Below are positions 48,687-55,930 of a stretch of 60,973 bases of DNA, in pieces; position 1 is the stretch's first letter; the number at the start of each line of letters is the position of its first letter. A model generated the notes under the pieces. That model saw only the letters and a list, made by a program, of their open reading frames with translations. It was not told where the DNA came from and did not search any database. This DNA is from Actinoplanes utahensis (lineage in GTDB: Bacteria; Actinomycetota; Actinomycetes; Mycobacteriales; Micromonosporaceae). Position numbers and translations under genes: made by a program. The DNA is taken from the NCBI RefSeq assembly GCF_016862455.1, contig NZ_BOMZ01000095.1, forward strand, positions 1 to 60,973. The letters are read 5' to 3'.

Positions 48687-49798
48687 GGCGTGCCCCTCAG
48701 AGTCGGGTCGATGACGTGGGTGCAGCGGGTCCACCGGGTCGCCTCGCCCTCACCCGGGTGGCTGAGGCGGTCCGGGTGGGGTGCGGGCGGTCCGCCGAGC
48801 AGTCCGTGGCGGTGGCAGTAGTCGTCGCTGTAGACGGTTTCGGCGTACCGGTGCGGCCCGTCCGGAAAGACCGCGGCGATCCGGGTGTCGGCCGGCTCGG
48901 TGCGGGCCAGCCAGGAGGCGACCATGGCGACCGCGCCGACGCTCCAGCCGCCGCTGACGTAGTGGGCCGCGGCGAGCCGGCGGCAGGCCCACACCGCTTC
49001 GGTGGCGGCGACCCAGTGGACCTCGTCGAAGGCCGGGTAGTCGACGTTGCGGGGATGGATGCTGCTGCCCAGCCCGCGCATGAGCCGGGTCCGGGCGGGC
49101 TGGCCGAAGATGGTGGAGCCGCAGGCGTCGACACCGACCAGCCGCAGATCGGGGAAGAACTCGCGCAGGACGCGGGCGGTGCCGGCGCTGTGCCCGCCGG
49201 TGCCGACACTGCACACGAGCACGTCGACGCGGCCGAGTTGCGCCGCGAGTTCAAGGGCGAGGTTCTGGTACGCATCGACGTTGTCGCGGTTGTTGTACTG
49301 GTCGGGGCAGAACCCGCCCGGCTGGTGACCGAGCAGTTCGGTGACGCGGTCGCGGCGGGCCTGCTGCCAGCCGCCGGCCGGGTGCGGGGTGTCGACGACC
49401 TCGACGCGGGCCCCGTACGCGGCCAGAAGGTTGCGCATAGACGGTTCCATGCCGGGGTCGGTGACCAGGGTGACCGGATGGTGGTAGATCATGCCGGCCA
49501 GGGCCAAGCCGAGGCCGAGGGTGCCGGAGGTGGACTCCACGATCGGCGCTCCGTCGGCGAGGTCGCCGCGGTCGCGGGCCTGCTGGATCAGGTGCAGGCC
49601 GGGCCGGTCCTTGATGCCACCCGGGTTGTGGCCTTCGAGTTTGGCCCAGAACCCGCGGTCCGGTGTTCCGGTGAGGTCCGATGTCCACAGGACCGGGGTG
49701 TTGCCGACGAGCTGGTCGAGGTGGTGGCATGTCGAGCTGGAGATGAGCTGGCTGGGCGCCGGCCGCCGGGTGAGCCGGGGAAAAGTCACGTCGATCAT
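48683..49798 (-). CDS. PLP-dependent cysteine-synthase family enzyme (SbnA/CBS-like)
   Basis: A 371-residue fold-type II PLP enzyme. The Schiff-base Lys lies in NPGGIKDRPG (about residue 65), the substrate-binding loop is ESTSGTLGLGLALAG, and the phosphate loop is GTGGHSAGTARVLREF. The family makes cysteine, cystathionine or, in SbnA-type members, N-(1-amino-1-carboxyethyl)-glutamate for siderophore diaminopropionate. NPGGI in place of NPTGSxK and the extra C-terminal 60 residues argue against a housekeeping cysteine synthase. ATG 49798 is used; in-frame codons upstream are basic, Cys-rich and not family-like. It overlaps an MFS gene, hinting at a secreted thiol or metallophore. Confidence 0.87.
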   Translation of the reverse strand: MIDVTFPRLTRRPAPSQLISSSTCHHLDQLVGNTPVLWTSDLTGTPDRGFWAKLEGHNPGGIKDRPGLHLIQQARDRGDLADGAPIVESTSGTLGLGLALAGMIYHHPVTLVTDPGMEPSMRNLLAAYGARVEVVDTPHPAGGWQQARRDRVTELLGHQPGGFCPDQYNNRDNVDAYQNLALELAAQLGRVDVLVCSVGTGGHSAGTARVLREFFPDLRLVGVDACGSTIFGQPARTRLMRGLGSSIHPRNVDYPAFDEVHWVAATEAVWACRRLAAAHYVSGGWSVGAVAMVASWLARTEPADTRIAAVFPDGPHRYAETVYSDDYCHRHGLLGGPPAPHPDRLSHPGEGEATRWTRCTHVIDPTLRGTP

Positions 49799-49980
49799 GT
49801 GCGTAGCCGCTTTCGGGACGTGGTTCGCCGCCCGGACGCCGGTCGGATCACAGCGTCGGGTACGGCGCGAACAGAAGGTCACGGGCACGCGCCGCCGTCC
49901 CTGCCGCTCGATCGGTCGCGGTGGCCTCAGTGGGCTACCAGCCAGTCCGGGCAGGGTGATGACGTCGGCGCGGGGACCTG

Positions 49981-50343
49981 TCAGTTACGCAGTACGCACG
50001 TCGCGGACAGCACGTCCCCGACACATCTACCGGGCGGGTGCGCGGCATCAGCAGCAGACACCGCAGCAGCGGCCGGGCCAGAAGAAACCTGCGTGGTCAC
50101 GGCCTCGCTCAGTGCAGGATCGTCCATGGTGACCGGCTGCTGAACGGCCACCGGTACGCACGGGTGCGCCGGATGAACCTGATCAACCGCGCTGTGCGAA
50201 GAGGCGCCGTCCGTCGGTGGCAATGTGCAGGCCGTATCGGTGGCGGCATGCGCGTGGTGCGGCGGGTGCACGGCATGGTCGAGAGCGCTGATGCAGATCA
50301 GCATCAGCGTCACGCTCATCACGCGCAAGATCAGTCGGTACAT
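49981..50343 (-). CDS. Small secreted His-rich protein (DUF6153-like)
   Basis: A 120-residue protein with an N-terminal hydrophobic helix (YRLILRVMSVTLMLICISAL) then His-rich DHAVHPPHHAHAATDTAC. The mature part has several single cysteines (ACTLP, HPCVPV, GRCVGD, ATCVLRN). The ending TCVLRN resembles TAVLRI and GISRI of the two related proteins at 51234 and 41958. ATG 50343 has a GGAAGGG ribosome site. Likely extracytoplasmic copper buffering; inferred. Confidence 0.7.
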   Translation of the reverse strand: MYRLILRVMSVTLMLICISALDHAVHPPHHAHAATDTACTLPPTDGASSHSAVDQVHPAHPCVPVAVQQPVTMDDPALSEAVTTQVSSGPAAAAVSAADAAHPPGRCVGDVLSATCVLRN

Positions 50344-50450
50344 GACCCTTCCACACCGCACCCGGCCAAACCGAACGGCAAATGTACCAAAGGTCCGGTT
50401 ATTACGGTGCGGATTCCGCTCTTTCGAGTGTCCGCGCGGTGTGGAAGGGT

Positions 50451-50478
50451 GCGGCCGGGCGCCACAGCGCCCGGCCGC
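50451..50478 (-). terminator. Terminator after the DUF305 gene
   Basis: Perfect 12-bp stem GCGGCCGGGCGC/GCGCCCGGCCGC (50451-50462 with 50467-50478), 4-nt loop, 14 bp past the minus-strand stop. Confidence 0.85.
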
Positions 50479-50492
50479 GATGACGACGAAGG

Positions 50493-51143
50493 TCAGAGCC
50501 CGGCGAGGATGGTCTTCATCGTGGCGATCTCGGCCTGCTGATCGGTGACGATCTTCGCGGCCAGGTCGGTGGCCTCGGTGTTCTTACCCTTGGCGACTTC
50601 CTCCTGAGCCATGTCGATAGCGCCTTCGTGGTGGCTGATCATCATGGTCAGGAACTGCTTGTCGAACGCTGCGCCCATGGCGTCCTTGAGCTTGGTCATG
50701 TCGGCGTCGGACATCATGCCCGGCATGGAGCCGTGGTCCATGCCGGCGCCCTCGCTCATGTGCGGCATCGGCGCCGACTGGCCCCACGCGGTGAGCCAGC
50801 CCGTCATGGTGTCAATCTCGGGCTGCTGCGCCGCCTGAATCTTGGCGGCGAGTTCCTTGACCCGGCTGTCGGTCGCCCGGCCGTCGGCCATGTCAGCCAT
50901 CTCCACCGCCTGCTGGTGGTGCGGGATCATCGACTGGGCGAAGGTGACGTCGGCGTCGTTGAACGTTCCGGCCGCCGAGGCCGCCGCGGACGGCGGCGTC
51001 GTGCTGCCGTGGTTCATGCCGGAGCCGGACGAGGAGTGGTCGCTGCTCCCGCAGCCGGACAGGATCAGCGTGGCGGTGACGGCCGCGCCGGCGAGCAGGC
51101 CGCGGCGCAGCACACTGGTGGGCAGCATGGAAGAACGCATCAT
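50493..51143 (-). CDS. DUF305 family lipoprotein
   Basis: A 216-residue lipoprotein with lipobox LILSGC (Cys about residue 31) and two DUF305 half-repeats. The first has SMIPHHQQAVEMADMA (about 70-85), the second MMISHHEGAIDMAQEEV (about 165-181); the paired HH/M residues and the Met-rich linker (HMSEGAGMDHGSMPGMM) suit copper binding. DUF305 proteins are common in actinobacterial copper and silver loci and are thought to sequester metal outside the membrane. The start is ATG 51143, or the next ATG 51140. Followed by a strong terminator. Confidence 0.9.
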   Translation of the reverse strand: MMRSSMLPTSVLRRGLLAGAAVTATLILSGCGSSDHSSSGSGMNHGSTTPPSAAASAAGTFNDADVTFAQSMIPHHQQAVEMADMADGRATDSRVKELAAKIQAAQQPEIDTMTGWLTAWGQSAPMPHMSEGAGMDHGSMPGMMSDADMTKLKDAMGAAFDKQFLTMMISHHEGAIDMAQEEVAKGKNTEATDLAAKIVTDQQAEIATMKTILAGL

Positions 51144-51233
51144 TGCTGGTCAAAACCTTTCGACAGACTTTCGGGTACGCGTGAGCGAACGCCTCGCCGC
51201 AGCCCGCTGTGGGCGACGGTCGAGGTGGTGCCG

Positions 51234-51665
51234 CTATATGCGCAGTACCGCTGTCGAAGCGAGAGTCAGTCCGGTCGGGCGATCCGGTGGCGCCCGCGGT
51301 GAGCGGACCCGCAGTGCGCCCGGGGAGGGCATCGGCTGGCGGCGTGCGATGGCCGCCGCGAGGACCAGCAGCAGCACGGCCACGGCGAGGCCGGCCAGGA
51401 TCGCCAGGCAGGCGCTCCACAGCCCGGAACCGTGACCGCCGTGGCCGTCACAGTGCCCGCCCTGGCACGGGTCCGCAGCACTCACCATCACCTGCATCGC
51501 CCCGGTACCGGAAACCTGCGACGCCATGCCAGCCATGGCCTGATGTACGTCGGCGCGGACACCGGTGTGACCGAGGGTATGCATCAGCGCGAGCCCGAGA
51601 GCGGTCGCCAGCAGCACAACGGTCCGGGCCGTACGGCCCACCGCAATCGCCGGCGACTGGTTCAC
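51234..51665 (-). CDS. Small membrane protein, DUF6153-like
   Basis: A 143-residue protein with a membrane helix at 14-30 (VVLLATALGLALMHTLGH), a Met/His-rich loop (HQAMAGMASQV, CQGGHCDGHGGHGSG) and a second helix (LAILAGLAVAVLLLVLAAAI). A basic tail follows, ending LASTAVLRI. GTG 51665 is the likely start. It keeps the same C-terminal signature as the proteins at 49981 and 41958. The CxxxHC and repeated GHG suggest copper binding. Single-gene unit. Confidence 0.75.
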   Translation of the reverse strand: MNQSPAIAVGRTARTVVLLATALGLALMHTLGHTGVRADVHQAMAGMASQVSGTGAMQVMVSAADPCQGGHCDGHGGHGSGLWSACLAILAGLAVAVLLLVLAAAIARRQPMPSPGALRVRSPRAPPDRPTGLTLASTAVLRI

Positions 51666-51975
51666 GCACCCACGGTAGCGCGCACTCGCAGTGACGAGCC
51701 CGGTGACCCGCCTCGTGGTAGCGGGCACCGATCTGGTCCGTCAGGTTGTCGACGCGCAGAACGGGGTGGCGCCACATTCTCGGCCGACTGCACCGCTGCC
51801 CACCCGGATACCGCATCGACGACGAAGTCCATCTCTTGTTCGCGCCAGGACCCACCCTGGTCACACCCTCGCCGAGATCACCAGCCACGGTGATCGGCTC
51901 GTACTGGCCGCCAACGTGATCCACCACCCGTTGCAACCACACCGCCGAATCTCGGCACCTCTGCTCCCCTTGTTG
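51666..51975. other. 310-bp intergenic region with no clear gene
   Basis: Frames here are short or have atypical codon use, and none carries a recognisable motif. It separates the two minus-strand genes at 51234 and 51976. Confidence 0.6.
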
Positions 51976-52503
51976 TCAGCGCGCGACGCGACTACCCGGA
52001 ACGGCACGGCGGTTCCGGTACCCCGCTGGGGTGAGCCCGCGCGGCTTGTACACCGACAACGCCAAGGCCACGAACAGCAGCGCCATCGCTCCAACCGTAT
52101 GGATCACCGGTGAGAAGCCGGGCACGATCTGCGAGCCACCTGCCGTCATGGCCAGAGCCGTGTCGGCGAGGGCTCCCAAAGTCTGCATGTACAGCAGCAG
52201 CACCGCGACGGCGAGCACGTTGAGCAGCAGTTTGATCAGCACCCAGTAGTGCCGCACGAGGCCCCACACCGTGATCAGTGACTGCGCTACACCGGTGAAC
52301 AGACTGGCAATGCTCAGCGGAACCAACAGCAGCCAACCGAGGGGCTCCAGCACGACGTACGCCGCGGACACCGACCGCGGGTCCTCCGCGGCCACTGCGA
52401 ACCCGGCGAGCGCCAACGACGCGGCCACGGCACCGAGCCACCCCACCGAGACGGCGATATGCACCATCAGAGCCGCCTTGCGTAATCCGGTTCGGACCGT
52501 CAC
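51976..52503 (-). CDS. DUF2269/CopD-like integral membrane protein
   Basis: A 175-residue protein with four membrane helices. It opens VTVRTGLRKAALMVHIAVSV with the HIAVSVGWLGA motif, in which a His is buried in the first helix; LEPLGWLLLVPLSIASLFTG and VRHYWVLIKLLLNVLAVAVL follow. The pattern fits DUF2269 and is related in plan to CopD. GTG 52503 overlaps the upstream stop by 4 bp. Copper or haem involvement is likely from the His pattern and neighbours, but unproven. Confidence 0.78.
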   Translation of the reverse strand: MTVRTGLRKAALMVHIAVSVGWLGAVAASLALAGFAVAAEDPRSVSAAYVVLEPLGWLLLVPLSIASLFTGVAQSLITVWGLVRHYWVLIKLLLNVLAVAVLLLYMQTLGALADTALAMTAGGSQIVPGFSPVIHTVGAMALLFVALALSVYKPRGLTPAGYRNRRAVPGSRVAR

Positions 52504-52682
52504 CCGTGGCCACCCCAAGCGACTGCCGGCGCCGCAGCACCGTACGACAGGTGCCAGCCGGGGCCGTGCCCGCTCAGCAACGCGACGACGATCAGCACCA
52601 TCACCGCCAGCCCGATGGCCGCGAAAACCTTCACCCACCGCGGCACGCCTTCGCCCTGCATCTCGGTCTCTTCGCGGTCCAT
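52500..52682 (-). CDS. Small single-helix membrane protein
   Basis: A 60-residue peptide with one membrane helix (VKVFAAIGLAVMVLIVVALL, about 17-36) and a short outer tail (SGHGPGWHLSYG...GGHG) with His and Trp. ATG 52682 begins the operon with the DUF2269-like gene, which overlaps its stop by 4 bp. The divergent TetR gene lies 91 bp away with a palindrome between. Function unknown. Confidence 0.7.
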   Translation of the reverse strand: MDREETEMQGEGVPRWVKVFAAIGLAVMVLIVVALLSGHGPGWHLSYGAAAPAVAWGGHG

Positions 52683-52718
52683 CACAGCCTCCCGGCCTCC
52701 AGGGCGTTTACAAGACAG

Positions 52719-52741
52719 AGTGTATCGCTCCGAGACACACT
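52719..52741. promoter_or_regulatory. Likely TetR operator
   Basis: AGTGTATCGCTCCGAGACACACT (given as two parts: AGTGTATC and GAGACACACT around CTCC-centred spacer) is an imperfect inverted repeat between the TetR gene and the divergent membrane-protein pair. Confidence 0.5.
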
Positions 52742-52773
52742 GACGCTCCCGTTGCGGTGCGTACGATGTCGGA

Positions 52774-53352
52774 GTGCCGAAGTTGTGGACTACGACCGTC
52801 GAGGAACACCGGCGCACCGTGCACACCGCGATCCTGGACACCACCGCCGCGCTGGTCGCCGAACACGGCCTCACCGTGACCATGTCGCAGATCGCCCAGA
52901 GAACTGGCATCGGCCGCGCCACGCTCTATAAATACTTCCCGGACGTGGAGAGCATCCTGGCCGCCTGGCACGAACGTCAGATCACCACACATCTCGACGA
53001 GCTCGCCGCGGTCGCTCCGGCCGACGATCCCGGTGAACGGTTGCGGACGATGCTGACCACCTACGCCCATCTGTCCAGCGGCGCGGCGCCGCACTCCCCC
53101 GGCGACGGTGCGGCCCTCGCCCGTGCATTGCACCACGCCGCGCACATGACACCGGCCCGGCAGCGGCTGCACGACCTCGTCACCCAGGTCATTGCCGCGG
53201 CCGTCGAGGCAGGCGGCGCCCGCAGCGACGTGCCTGCCACCGAGCTCGCCACCTATTGCCTGCACGCGCTGGGCGCCGCGGCTGGCTCGGATTCGCCGGC
53301 CGCACGGGACCGGCTCGTTGAGGTCACCCTCTCCGGCCTCCGACCGCGATAG
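52774..53352 (+). CDS. TetR/AcrR family regulator
   Basis: A 192-residue TetR protein. Helix-turn-helix: GLTVTMSQIAQRTGIGRATL followed by YKYFPDVESILAAWH (about residues 32-66). The C-terminal domain is rich in His and Ala and ends with a typical TetR dimer helix. GTG 52774 lies 32 bp past a palindromic site. It probably controls the divergent 52682-51976 membrane-protein pair. It converges with the L,D-transpeptidase gene, 16-bp gap. Confidence 0.88.
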   Translation: MPKLWTTTVEEHRRTVHTAILDTTAALVAEHGLTVTMSQIAQRTGIGRATLYKYFPDVESILAAWHERQITTHLDELAAVAPADDPGERLRTMLTTYAHLSSGAAPHSPGDGAALARALHHAAHMTPARQRLHDLVTQVIAAAVEAGGARSDVPATELATYCLHALGAAAGSDSPAARDRLVEVTLSGLRPR

Positions 53353-53368
53353 GCCGGAGGACCCGAGA

Positions 53369-54229
53369 TCAAGTGCCCGGACGCCGCCCGAAGGTGTGCA
53401 CGGTGGCACCAACGCTCAGCTGGTCCCACATCTGCACGGCATCGCGGTGCAGCAGGTTGACGCAGCCGTGCGAGCCGCGTGTCGCGTCGTGCAGATAGGT
53501 GGTGGTCTCGTGGAATCCGATGCCGCCGACGAAACGCTGCCAGAAGGGCAGCCACACCTCGTACGGGTCGGACCACTCCCTGTCGGCCCGCTTGTTGATC
53601 CGGTAGACACCGGCCGGAGTGGCATGGCCGCGGAAACCGGTGCGGACCACGGTCGGGCCGGCCACGACGGCGCCGTCACGCATCACCCACGCGGTCTGCA
53701 ACGTCAGGTCGACACAGGCGGTGACACCCGGTCCCGGGTCGCACCGCTGAAGACGCTGCGGGGACGAGCTGGCGGCGATACGGCTGGCGACGTCCGCCGT
53801 CGTCGCGTCGGCCTGCCCCTGGGCGGGTTCGATTCCGAACCGGTGCTGGAACGCCCTGATCGCCAAGCAGTCACCCGGTGATTGGCGGCCGTTGACGGTT
53901 ACCGCGCCGAAGCTGCGCAGCTCGGCAAGAGATTCTTCGATGGCACGCTGCCCTGGGCCCGTGGCGCACGGCACCGCCGCAGTCGCCTCCGAAGCCGGCT
54001 CCGAATTCGTCGCGGCCTGCTGCTTCCCGGCCACTGGCGCCGAAGCAGGTTCATGACGGATCACCATGACGAATGGTTTACCCGCTGCGGCGGCGACAGC
54101 GCCCGCCGGCGCAGCGGACGATGACGCCGAGTTGGCGAGACTCGCGACGTCGGTGGCACCGAGCGCGACGGAAAGCCCCACCATTGCGGCGGCGCCCATG
54201 AGATAGGCAGCTGCGCCAGATCTCGACAC
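53369..54229 (-). CDS. L,D-transpeptidase (YkuD) with peptidoglycan-binding-like domain
   Basis: A 286-residue exported cell-wall cross-linker. An N-terminal signal or anchor (YLMGAAAMVGLSVALGATDV) is followed by a linker, a PG-binding-like helical region (AIRAFQHRFGIEPAQGQADA, about 123-142) and the YkuD domain. The catalytic motif is complete: HDATRGSHGCVNLLHRDA with Cys about 256 and His in SHGC. Extra cysteines (PCATG, GDCLAI, QRCDPG, TACVDL) may form disulfides outside the membrane. It forms 3-3 peptidoglycan cross-links. Its place inside a copper island is unusual, but L,D-transpeptidases are known to be copper-sensitive. Confidence 0.92.
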   Translation of the reverse strand: MSRSGAAAYLMGAAAMVGLSVALGATDVASLANSASSSAAPAGAVAAAAGKPFVMVIRHEPASAPVAGKQQAATNSEPASEATAAVPCATGPGQRAIEESLAELRSFGAVTVNGRQSPGDCLAIRAFQHRFGIEPAQGQADATTADVASRIAASSSPQRLQRCDPGPGVTACVDLTLQTAWVMRDGAVVAGPTVVRTGFRGHATPAGVYRINKRADREWSDPYEVWLPFWQRFVGGIGFHETTTYLHDATRGSHGCVNLLHRDAVQMWDQLSVGATVHTFGRRPGT

Positions 54230-54673
54230 CCGCGATCCTCCGATTCCTCACCTACCCGACATTGATGGGATCGGACATCACCGCAGATTGCTTCGCCATG
54301 ACAGGTAGCACTCGAGGTGCAGTATTACCGCCGAAGGCGCGCGAATGCCGCAACAAGTTCCGTTGCCGTATTCCGATCCTCGGAGCCGTTGGCGCATCAA
54401 CATGATGCGCCAACGGCAGTCTGCAGGAATTCAACCCTGTGAGGTGAGCCGCGCGCCGCCGTCGCTGGCGTCGCTGGCGTCGCAGCATCCTTCTCCTACT
54501 CAGCCGTTGCGTCGTAACCAGGCGCTGTTTTTGAGTTCGGTAGTCGTACCGCTGGCCCGACCGAGTATGGGTTCGGAGGCACCGCCAGCACCTGCCTGCC
54601 TGCGGGCAAATTGCTTCGTCTGGGTCGGCGTGGGCTTGAACGTGACGGCCTCGCTACCACGCCTGCGCGCCCG
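54230..54673. other. 444-bp intergenic region with a 33-bp hairpin
   Basis: More AT-rich than its surroundings. It holds the perfect hairpin at 54385-54417 and a small TCGCTGGCG tandem (about 54465-54484). No frame looks like a real gene. The L,D-transpeptidase promoter should be near its left end. Confidence 0.6.
54385..54417. terminator. Perfect 15-bp-stem hairpin
   Basis: GCCGTTGGCGCATCA (54385-54399) and TGATGCGCCAACGGC (54403-54417) are exact reverse complements around a 3-nt loop. It may end the minus-strand sulfur operon (stop 257 bp away) or regulate the L,D-transpeptidase gene (start 156 bp away). It has no T-run. Confidence 0.55.
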
Positions 54674-55930
54674 TCAGGTAGGTACTCCGGCGTTTGATCG
54701 TGCGCTGAATGCCACGAAGGGGATGACCGCAAGAGCTAGTAGGCCGCCGATGATGGAGAGGGTGGCATAGCTGGTGGCTGCCATGACCATCCCGCTGGCG
54801 ATGCCGCCCCCCGCGCCGGCGAGCGCGATGCTCACATCGACGGTTCCTTGAATCCTGACTCTGGTGGCGGTGGGCGCGTTGTCGGTGATCATGGCGGTGC
54901 CGGAGACGAGGCCGAGGTTCCAGCCGAGGCCGAGCAGGGCGAGGGCGACGGTGAGCAGGGCGACGGAGTCGTCCGGTGCGGTTGCAGCCACGATGCCGGC
55001 GGCCAGCAGGGTGACGCCGGACGCGACGGCGACGGGGATGCGGCCGATGCGGTCGACGAGGATGCCGGTGATCGGCGAGGGCAGGTACATGGCGCCGATG
55101 TGTACGGCGATGACCAGGCCGGTCGCTGCGAGGTCGTGGCCGTGGGCGTGCATGTGGACCGGGGTCATGGTCATGACGGCGACCATGACGAGCTGGGTGA
55201 GGATCATGGTGAGCGCCCCTGCAGCGACAGAGCCGCGGAACCGTCGATCGGGTTGCCGACCGGCGCTGGTGGTAGTGCCGGGCAGTGCGGGTGCGGTGCG
55301 GGAGGCCAAGAGGGGGTCGGGCCGCAGGAGCAGGAACAGGATGATGCCGGCGATGCTGTAGGCGATGGCGGCGAGAGCGAAGGGTCCGGCCAGGGCGGGG
55401 ATGCCCCAGTGTTCGGCCAGGGTGCCGGTGGGAGCGACGAGGTTGGGGCCGGCGACGGCGCCGATGGTGGTGGCGACCAGGACGGTGCTGACGGCACGGC
55501 CGCGCCGGTCCGGGGCGGCGAGGTCGGTGCCGGCATAGCGGGCTTGCAGGTTGGTGGCTGTTCCGGCGCCGTAGACGAGTAGGGAGGCGAGGAGCAGCAG
55601 GACGTTGTCGAGGGTCGCGGCGAGAACGACGCCGGCGCCGCCGAGCGCGCCGGCGGTGTACCCGGCGGCCAGTCCGGTCCGGCGGCCGAGGCGCTGGGAC
55701 AGGCGGCCGACGATCAGGGCGGTGCCGGCGGAGCCTGCGGTGAACAGGGCGGAGGGCAGCCCGGAGAGGCTGGTGGTGTTGAGCATGGCTTCGGCGAGCA
55801 GGGCGCCGACGGTGATGCCGGCGGCCAGGCCGGTGCCGCTGAAGACTTGGGAGGCCATGACCACCCGCAGGGTTCGCCGTTGGAGGGCCCGGTGTGCTTC
55901 GGCGGTGGTGATGGTGCTGGTGGAGGTCAT
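54674..55930 (-). CDS. MFS transporter of the sulfane-sulfur operon (copy 2)
   Basis: A 418-residue, 12-helix transporter. Helix 2/3 loop: VGRLSQRLGRRTGLAAGYTAG (motif A-like, split at residue 20); VATTIGAVAGPNLVAPTGTL is the helix 5 region. A His/Met-rich loop (TMTPVHMHAHGHD) near residue 270 is distinctive and recalls thiol- or metal-handling carriers. ATG 55930 overlaps the upstream stop by 4 bp. With the second MFS it may form a pair that moves sulfur species or zinc/copper-thiol complexes, but no substrate can be read. Confidence 0.85.
   Translation of the reverse strand: MTSTSTITTAEAHRALQRRTLRVVMASQVFSGTGLAAGITVGALLAEAMLNTTSLSGLPSALFTAGSAGTALIVGRLSQRLGRRTGLAAGYTAGALGGAGVVLAATLDNVLLLLASLLVYGAGTATNLQARYAGTDLAAPDRRGRAVSTVLVATTIGAVAGPNLVAPTGTLAEHWGIPALAGPFALAAIAYSIAGIILFLLLRPDPLLASRTAPALPGTTTSAGRQPDRRFRGSVAAGALTMILTQLVMVAVMTMTPVHMHAHGHDLAATGLVIAVHIGAMYLPSPITGILVDRIGRIPVAVASGVTLLAAGIVAATAPDDSVALLTVALALLGLGWNLGLVSGTAMITDNAPTATRVRIQGTVDVSIALAGAGGGIASGMVMAATSYATLSIIGGLLALAVIPFVAFSARSNAGVPT

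Noticed and set aside
49799..49980. Riboswitch before the PLP-enzyme gene
   Set aside because: The 182-bp leader was read for S-box, T-box and cobalamin-type conserved cores and none was recognised.
51691..52113. Plus-strand frame over the 51.7-52.1 kb gap
   Set aside because: Composition is Arg/Pro/His-biased as expected for noncoding GC-rich DNA, and its second half is antisense to the DUF2269-like gene.
54345..54770. 141-codon plus-strand frame
   Set aside because: It overlaps the end of the MFS gene, spans the perfect hairpin, and has no motif or plausible codon pattern.
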